In this document: positions 58,853 to 64,000 of the stretch, piece after piece
Position numbering within the stretch: the first letter of the stretch is position 1
How the letters are laid out: each line of letters begins with the position of its first letter
Assembly (NCBI RefSeq): GCF_030373265.1
Contig: NZ_JAUCZC010000012.1
Coordinates: 1-64,000, forward strand
Direction: 5' to 3'
Length of the DNA stretch: 64,000 nt
From: Blastomonas sp.
GTDB lineage: Bacteria; Pseudomonadota; Alphaproteobacteria; Sphingomonadales; Sphingomonadaceae
Position numbers and translations under genes: made by a program
The notes under the pieces: model-generated
What the model was told of the DNA's origin: nothing
The model's database searches: none
The model's input: only the letters and a program-made list of their open reading frames with translations

Positions 58853-59748
58853 CACAGCCGCCCCGCCGCCAGCGGCAGCGCGATCTCGTCGATCCGGCAC
58901 CAGTGGAAATCATGGGTCAATTGCTCGAGCTTGCCCGCCATCGCGCCCAATTGGGTATAGTGGCGAACCCGCGACTTGAGCGGCGCGTCGGCCACCCGCG
59001 GCTGATCGGGATCGACCTCCCAGGGGTGGAAATAGAAGATCGCCGGCTGGCCATCGGTGCCGTTGACGCGGCGCAGCGCCCATTTGGACAGGGCGTAGGG
59101 CAGGATGCGAAAGAAGCCGCCGCCGCCCGCGCCGAAACGCCGCTCGCCCAGCTCGACCGTGGTCACCGGCAGCTCGATCATATCCGATCCTGCCACCGGG
59201 TGAAACGCAAAGCGCGGCGCGGCGCGCCAGCCATAATGGTCATGCGCGATCGGCGCGACGCTCGACGAATAGGCATAGCCCTGCTCGGCGAGGATCGGGT
59301 GGGCCCAGGGGGTGCGCTGGTCGATCGAGAAGCTCGGCGCGCGATAGCCCTTGATCGCGACCCCGCCCGCATCCTCGAGCGCCTTGCGCGCGCGATCGAT
59401 ATCGGCGCGGAACTGGTCGGGGGTCATCGTGAACACGCGGGTGTGGTCCCAGCCGTGACTGGCGATCTCGTGACCCTCAGCGACGATCCGGCGCACCAGA
59501 GCCGGGTAACGCTCTGCCACCCAGCCCAATGTGAAGAACGTCGCCTTGACCCCGCAGCGCGCGAAGAGGTCGAGCACCATGCCGGTGTTCAGCTCCACCC
59601 GGCTGGCGATGGTGTCCCAGTCGCCGCGCGCGATCGTGGTCTCGAATGCCCCGACCTGGAAATACTCTTCGACATCGACGGAAAGCCCGTTGACGATGGC
59701 GCGCGCGTCGGTGCGATCTGGTCCCAGCGATGCTTCGCGCACTTTCAT
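58852..59748 (-). CDS. XrtA-system polysaccharide deacetylase, 298 aa
   Basis: A NodB-type deacetylase. The metal-binding aspartate is in NGLSVDVEEYFQVGAFE, and the two histidines in GHEIASHGWDHTRVF. Further family blocks: IKGYRAPSFSIDQRTPWA, ELPVTTVELGERRFGAGGGG and IFYFHPWEVDPDQPRV. It has no signal peptide, which is usual for this subfamily. It removes acetyl groups from the exopolysaccharide. It overlaps the FemAB-like gene; the ATPase gene is 34 bases upstream. Confidence 0.93.
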   Translation of the reverse strand: MKVREASLGPDRTDARAIVNGLSVDVEEYFQVGAFETTIARGDWDTIASRVELNTGMVLDLFARCGVKATFFTLGWVAERYPALVRRIVAEGHEIASHGWDHTRVFTMTPDQFRADIDRARKALEDAGGVAIKGYRAPSFSIDQRTPWAHPILAEQGYAYSSSVAPIAHDHYGWRAAPRFAFHPVAGSDMIELPVTTVELGERRFGAGGGGFFRILPYALSKWALRRVNGTDGQPAIFYFHPWEVDPDQPRVADAPLKSRVRHYTQLGAMAGKLEQLTHDFHWCRIDEIALPLAAGRL

Positions 59749-59782
59749 CGGCTCCTGGCAAACGGCAGAAAAAAATCAAGGA

Positions 59783-61021
59783 TCAGGCGGCGCGGCCGCG
59801 GGGCCACACGCCAGAGGATTCGTCCTCGACCCAACCTACCAGCAAAGCAAGCACGCGGTGCAATGCCTTTTGCTGCTCGGCCTGCTGGGCTTCGAGCGCA
59901 TGGATGCGGGCAAGCAGAGGCTCGAGGTCCACCGAGGGCTGCGCGGGGCGCGCTTCCAGCGCCTGCACCCGGTCCAGAGCTGCCTGCAGTTCGTGGACCA
60001 GAAACTTGCGCTCGTCTTCCTGCTGCCCGGCAAAGGTGCGGACCTCGGCGACGAACTGGTTGAAATCGGCCTTGCTGACTTCCGGGATGGCAGGCGCGGA
60101 CATCGCTGCCGCCGGCACCCCGGAGGGCGCTGCGACGGCGGCTGCATGCTCGGCATGCGACGCGGCGCTGGCGAGCGCGGCCTCGTTCGCCCAGTCGTCG
60201 TCGGTCATCGCGTCGACCGCCAGGTCGGCGACCACCGCTTCGACCAGAGCCGCATCCACCGTCTCGCGGTTTTCCACTGCGGCCATCAGCAGCACACGGT
60301 TGATCAGCATGTTGACCTTGCGCGGGATACCGCCGGTCTCTGCGAACAATTTGGCCCACACATCATCGGCAAAGGCCGGGCGGCCCTGCCATCCGACCAG
60401 CTTCATCCGATGCTCGATATAGGGCTGCAGCTCGTGGGCATCCATCGCGCCCAGGTGATGCGTGGCGATGATCCGCTGGCGAAGCTGTTCGAGCCCCGGC
60501 GCGCCCTGCACCGAAGCGCGGAACTCGGGCTGGCCAAGCAGGAAGATCTGCAGCAGCGGATGGCTGCCCAACTGGAAGTTGGACAGCATCCGCAGCTCTT
60601 CGAGCGCGGGCAGCGGGAGGTTCTGCGATTCATCGACCACCAGCAGGCAGCGACGTCCGGCGCGTGCCTCGGTGTGGAGGAAATGCTCGATCGCGCCCAA
60701 GGTGCCGGTCTTGTCGAGGCCTGCGGTTGCAACACCGAAGCTGCTCGCCACCATGTGCAGCAGGTCATCGCCCTTGAGCTGGGTGGTGACGATCTGCGCT
60801 GCAGTCAGCCGCGCGCTGTCGACGGTCTGCATCAGATGCGCGACCAATGTCGACTTGCCCGCACCGATCTCGCCGGTGATGATGATGAACCCCTCGCCCT
60901 GCGCCAGGCCATAGCCCAGATACGACATCGCCTTGCGATGCGTCGCGCTCTCGAAATAGAAGCGCGGATCGGGGGTCAGCTGAAATGGCCGTCCGGTCAG
61001 TCCGTAATGGGTCTCGTACAT
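59783..61021 (-). CDS. XrtA/PEP-CTERM-system AAA ATPase, 412 aa
   Basis: A P-loop ATPase of the ExeA/GspA-like XrtA group. It begins MYETHYGLTGRPFQLTPDPR, has Walker A GEIGAGKSTLVAHL (lysine about residue 56), Walker B CLLVVDESQNLPLPALEELR and a sensor FLLGQPEFRA. The final ~130 residues are alanine/glutamine-rich with a coiled-coil segment (FAGQQEDERKFLVHELQAAL). It probably energises or organises secretion; exact role unknown. The gene is 29 bases after the barrel gene. Confidence 0.92.
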   Translation of the reverse strand: MYETHYGLTGRPFQLTPDPRFYFESATHRKAMSYLGYGLAQGEGFIIITGEIGAGKSTLVAHLMQTVDSARLTAAQIVTTQLKGDDLLHMVASSFGVATAGLDKTGTLGAIEHFLHTEARAGRRCLLVVDESQNLPLPALEELRMLSNFQLGSHPLLQIFLLGQPEFRASVQGAPGLEQLRQRIIATHHLGAMDAHELQPYIEHRMKLVGWQGRPAFADDVWAKLFAETGGIPRKVNMLINRVLLMAAVENRETVDAALVEAVVADLAVDAMTDDDWANEAALASAASHAEHAAAVAAPSGVPAAAMSAPAIPEVSKADFNQFVAEVRTFAGQQEDERKFLVHELQAALDRVQALEARPAQPSVDLEPLLARIHALEAQQAEQQKALHRVLALLVGWVEDESSGVWPRGRAA

Positions 61022-61050
61022 GGGCTTGCCCCTTGATCTTCTAGATAAAC

Positions 61051-62739
61051 TTAACGGAACGAATAGCGCAGCGCCAGCAGCGCCGAGGCGATCAGGCTGC
61101 TTTCAAAGCCCTGCGGTTCGAAATAATCGAGCCCCACGGCCAGGCTTCCCGAGAACCGGTTGGTGAAGTTGCGGAAATAGGCGGCGTTGGTGCCGATCCC
61201 GAGCACGTCCCCGCCCGCACCGGCGAAGGCCTGGCCGGGTCCGTTTTCAAGATAGGTCGCATAGACCGTGCCGCTGAGGCTGGAGCGCGCATCGAGCTGC
61301 TTGGCGCCGACATAGCTGGCGAACCATATCTCATCGATGGTCTGGTCGAAGCCGGCCAGCGCGCCGGTATCGGCGGCGAAGAACTTGCGGCGGCTGTACC
61401 CGGCGCCCACGCCATGCGTCCAGCTGCCGCTGGTCAGACTGACCTGCCCTGTCACGCCGCGGGTACGGAAGAAGGAGGACGCGACCGACTGCAGCGAATC
61501 GTTGAGGCAGGCGCCGCCGGCACCACCGAAGATGCAACTGTTGAGATCGCCGCTCAGCGGGTTGCGCGTGGTATCGAACTGCGTCGGCAGTCCGGCCAGG
61601 TTGTCGTTGAGCCGCGAACCGAAGCCTGACACCAGATCATAGACCGTCAGGTTCGCCGCCAGCCGCTGGCTGGGGGTGTAGGTGAACGACCCGTAATAGG
61701 TCATGCTGTCATAGCGCTTGCCGACCCGCGCCTCGAGCGAGGTGCGGCGGCTGGGGCGCCAGAGCACGCCGACATCCCAGATCAGGCCATCCTGATCGTA
61801 GGACAACAGGCGCGGCGAATTGCGGTCGGTGACCAGGCGCCCGTCATTGCCGACTACCGGATTGCCCGCGGCATCGCGCAGCGCATCGCGCTCGGAAATC
61901 TCGATATCCTCATAGCCCACGCCGCCGACCAGCGCCAAGGTCGGGCTGACCGGCACGGTGATATCGGCGCGGACGATCTTGTCCTCGAAGCGCTGGTCCA
62001 ACTGGCTGGTATCTTCGCGCAGATAGCCCCCGCTCACCGACCAGCCGATCGGCAGGAAGCCGCCGGGCTGCTGGCCGATGGCCAGGCTGGCGACATGGCT
62101 CACGCTGTCGCCGAACACGTCGATCTGGCGCTGACCTGCCGGCAGCACCACTTGGCCGGCATCGACCTTGGTATAGCCGATACGATACAGCGCGTTGACA
62201 TCCACCGTGCCGACCTGCGTCGCAAGCGTCGGCCCGGCATACAGCGAATAGACCTGCGTGACGTTGTCCGAGCCGCCGATGAGATTGCTCGGCGCATCGC
62301 CCCTCGGGTCGATCCGCGAGCGCACGCCGATCGCGCCCGCCTCGATCGACAGCGCGTTGGGGATGACTTGCAGATTGGCGCGAGCGATGCCGCTCACCAC
62401 ATCCTCGTCGGGAAACTGATCGCTCCACGAAAAACGCCGTTCATAGCGCAGGCTGACCTGGGCTTCGGCGCGTGTGGTCTGGACGGCGGCATCGACCCCG
62501 ACGGCCACCAGGCTGTAGGTCAGAAGGTCGCCGCCATTCTTGAGATCGGCAAACAGCACCTGGCCAACTTCCAGATAGGGGACCACGGTGGTGCGCTGAC
62601 GACCGCTTCCGGCATCGTTGCCCGGGCCCGCGTCGGCCTGCTGCGCGTGCGCAATCTGCGGCACGGCGGCGAGCGCGATCACGAGCGCGGTCAGCGGGAC
62701 GCTGCGTTTGCCATTCCTGAAATCAGACCATTTGCCCAT
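61051..62739 (-). CDS. PEP-CTERM-system outer-membrane beta-barrel (TIGR03016 type), 562 aa
   Basis: A signal peptide (LTALVIALAAVPQIAHA) and a long beta-barrel with alternating hydrophobic strands, such as TTVVPYLEVGQVLFADLKNG, YRIGYTKVDAGQVV and WDVGVLWRPSRRTSLEARVG, ending LLALRYSFR with terminal arginine after the last aromatic. It is likely the outer-membrane exit for the exopolysaccharide. ATG 62739 has GGAGAG 5 bases upstream; the longer frame to 62829 overlaps the kinase gene. Confidence 0.9.
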   Translation of the reverse strand: MGKWSDFRNGKRSVPLTALVIALAAVPQIAHAQQADAGPGNDAGSGRQRTTVVPYLEVGQVLFADLKNGGDLLTYSLVAVGVDAAVQTTRAEAQVSLRYERRFSWSDQFPDEDVVSGIARANLQVIPNALSIEAGAIGVRSRIDPRGDAPSNLIGGSDNVTQVYSLYAGPTLATQVGTVDVNALYRIGYTKVDAGQVVLPAGQRQIDVFGDSVSHVASLAIGQQPGGFLPIGWSVSGGYLREDTSQLDQRFEDKIVRADITVPVSPTLALVGGVGYEDIEISERDALRDAAGNPVVGNDGRLVTDRNSPRLLSYDQDGLIWDVGVLWRPSRRTSLEARVGKRYDSMTYYGSFTYTPSQRLAANLTVYDLVSGFGSRLNDNLAGLPTQFDTTRNPLSGDLNSCIFGGAGGACLNDSLQSVASSFFRTRGVTGQVSLTSGSWTHGVGAGYSRRKFFAADTGALAGFDQTIDEIWFASYVGAKQLDARSSLSGTVYATYLENGPGQAFAGAGGDVLGIGTNAAYFRNFTNRFSGSLAVGLDYFEPQGFESSLIASALLALRYSFR

Positions 62740-62741
62740 GG

Positions 62742-63737
62742 TCACTCTCCATATCCATAATAGGAACCGAAGCTGCGGCCCGAGGGAGAAAATCTGGTTC
62801 CATTGAGCAGCAACTGAATCTGGTTGCACCCCGCAATCAGCCCCAGCGCATCGCGCAAGGCGCGTTCGCTGGTGACGTCGGCGCGCACCACCATCAGCGC
62901 ATGGCCAACATGCTGGGCGAGCGTGGCTGCGGGCGAGGCCGCGAGCAGCGGCGGCGAATCGAAAATCACGATCCGACCTGGCCGGCCATCGGTAAGCCTT
63001 GCGAGCACATCGCGGGTGCGCACAGACGCGAGGTACTCGCTGTCGGTGTTGGTCTGGCGACCGGCGGGAAGAACCGAAAGACCGCGGATATCGGTCGGGA
63101 TGATGCAGTCTTCCACCGCGACGTCGGGATCGGCGAGGGCATCCATCAGCCCTCGCTGGCCTTCGATCCCCAGCGACGACAAGATGCTCGGCTTGGCAAA
63201 ATCGGCATCGACCAGCAGCACATCGTGGTCCTGCTCGGTCGCGATCGAGAGCGCGAGATTGATCGCGCTGTAGGTCTTGCCCTCATTGGGCTGCGCCGAG
63301 CAGATCAGGATGCGCTGCGCCGCCGCGCCCAGCCCGGCATTGGCCTCGGCACGGATGCTGGCGAGCAGGCGGCGTTTGACGATGCGGAACTCTTCGGAAA
63401 TGCTGGTCACCGGGCCGTCGGGCACGATGAACGCGCGCTCGCGCAGGACATCGCGATCGATCACCGCCACCGGAAGGCTGGACGTGCTGCGCGGACGCAC
63501 AGGCGCGACGGGTCGTGCCATGGGCGCAGCACTTGCGGCAGCAGCGGGCGGCACCGGCGGAGCCATGCCGGGCGCGGGCGCCTTTGCGGCGTCGGTGTCC
63601 GGCTCTTCCGCGGGCGGCAAATCAGGCCCTGCCTGATTGAGCGATTTGCGGAAATCGTACATCTCCGACGCCCGCTCGATCAGCGATGGCGTGCCGGAGG
63701 GCTTGTCGGGCGACGGGATGGGATCGTGCATGGTCAT
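62742..63737 (-). CDS. XrtA-associated tyrosine autokinase (BY-kinase, CpsD-like), 331 aa
   Basis: The N-terminal ~80 residues are flexible and proline/alanine-rich. The kinase part has EEFRIVKRRLLASI, Walker A ILICSAQPNEGKTYSAINLA, Walker A' LLVDADFAKPSILSS, and Walker B GRIVIFDSPPLL. The C-terminal tail GRSFGSYYGYGE carries the tyrosines that are autophosphorylated. With the chain-length determinant upstream it controls polymer length. ATG 63737 is used; ATG 63731 is nearly as good. Confidence 0.92.
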   Translation of the reverse strand: MTMHDPIPSPDKPSGTPSLIERASEMYDFRKSLNQAGPDLPPAEEPDTDAAKAPAPGMAPPVPPAAAASAAPMARPVAPVRPRSTSSLPVAVIDRDVLRERAFIVPDGPVTSISEEFRIVKRRLLASIRAEANAGLGAAAQRILICSAQPNEGKTYSAINLALSIATEQDHDVLLVDADFAKPSILSSLGIEGQRGLMDALADPDVAVEDCIIPTDIRGLSVLPAGRQTNTDSEYLASVRTRDVLARLTDGRPGRIVIFDSPPLLAASPAATLAQHVGHALMVVRADVTSERALRDALGLIAGCNQIQLLLNGTRFSPSGRSFGSYYGYGE

Positions 63738-63751
63738 GTCTCTTTTATCCC

Positions 63752-64000
63752 TCACACCACCGAACCGCGCTGGATGAACTCGATCATCAGCAGCAGCAGG
63801 AAGACGCCGACCAACGCCCCGCCCGAGCCGAGGTACATGCGCAGCTTGCGCTTGCGCTCGTCGCGCTGGGCCTGGGTCAGCATCTGCGAGATCGATCCGA
63901 TCACCGGCAGGCCGCTTGCGGCCTCCAGCTTGGCGGAGGTGGGATAGCTCGCGCTGAGCTGGCCCAGAGCAAACGCCCCGCCAACGCCGCCTGCGATCCC
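63752..64000 (-). CDS. XrtA-system chain-length determinant (Wzz-type), 3' end only
   Basis: The last 82 codons of a gene that continues past the window edge. The visible C-terminus reads ASYPTSAKLEAASGLPVIGS then ISQMLTQAQRDERKRKLRMY, then a membrane helix LGSGGALVGVFLLLLMIEFI and a short tail. This is the end of a Wzz/GumC-like polysaccharide co-polymerase. It lies 14 bases before the tyrosine kinase, the usual order in these loci. Confidence 0.85.
   Translation of the reverse strand, partial: GIAGGVGGAFALGQLSASYPTSAKLEAASGLPVIGSISQMLTQAQRDERKRKLRMYLGSGGALVGVFLLLLMIEFIQRGSVV

Noticed and set aside
1-64000. CRISPR arrays, rRNA genes, insertion sequences, prophage or integrase genes
   Set aside because: None seen: no regularly spaced direct repeats, no rRNA sequence and no transposase or integrase motifs on either strand.

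Overview
The window is a G+C-rich alphaproteobacterial chromosome segment. It most resembles a sphingomonad (Sphingomonadaceae or a close relative). The reasons are a PEP-CTERM/exosortase A (XrtA) exopolysaccharide locus in the sphingomonad arrangement, a DUF6481 protein, abundant TonB-receptor and serine-hydrolase genes, and palindromic intergenic repeats of a kind common in that group. One gene looks like the ferredoxin-dependent 8-vinyl reductase BciB, so the host may make bacteriochlorophyll. That is inference: no other photosynthesis gene is visible.

Layout. 1-2.6 kb: the 3' part of an AstE/AspA-family zinc amidohydrolase, a small exported-type unknown, and a less G+C-rich gene with a HEPN-like Rx4H motif beside an 830-base non-coding stretch. 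3.4-8.4 kb: a glycosyltransferase, an alpha/beta hydrolase, a SelO-family pseudokinase variant and a DUF445 membrane protein. 8.4-13.6 kb: an RND efflux pair and a GlsB/YeaQ-type membrane protein. 13.8-16.2 kb: DUF6481, a spermidine-synthase-like methyltransferase and the BciB-like protein. 16.3-20.6 kb: an operon with a STAS protein, an MBL-fold hydrolase, a CHASE2-SpoIIE phosphatase and a CitE-like lyase, apparently a partner-switching signalling module. 20.6-29.8 kb: DUF2256, an exported amidase, alkaline phosphatase, PEP carboxylase, DUF427, and an Lrp regulator divergent from a Leu/Phe-type dehydrogenase that is translationally coupled to a small ACT-like protein.

29.8-42.7 kb is the most coherent accessory region. 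One minus-strand operon encodes a TonB receptor, DgcN, a YkvI-like transporter, a serine hydrolase and a lipoprotein dipeptidase. A second encodes a membrane serine hydrolase and DgcA. A plus-strand unit encodes an XRE-cupin regulator and an N-acyl-D-amino-acid deacylase-like lipoprotein. The genes overlap at stop/start codons. A dyad operator-like sequence, TTRGAAAMTTGTCAA, lies upstream of the first operon and just before the regulator. Together they read as an import, hydrolysis and racemisation system for D-glutamate-containing peptides, possibly peptidoglycan fragments.

42.8-53 kb: a sorbosone-dehydrogenase-type beta-propeller, a short Mfd-like translocase, tRNA-Leu(CAG), an NDUFA9-like protein, a TetR regulator divergent from a metal-dependent hydrolase, recR, fmt and truA. 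fmt carries an in-frame palindromic repeat. 53-64 kb: the XrtA locus, all on the minus strand: asparagine synthase-like amidotransferase, XrtA fused to EpsI, TIGR03087-type glycosyltransferase, FemAB-like protein, polysaccharide deacetylase, ATPase, outer-membrane barrel, tyrosine kinase, and the 3' end of a chain-length determinant cut by the window edge.

Several families of long palindromic repeats sit mainly between converging genes, where they may act as transcription terminators.
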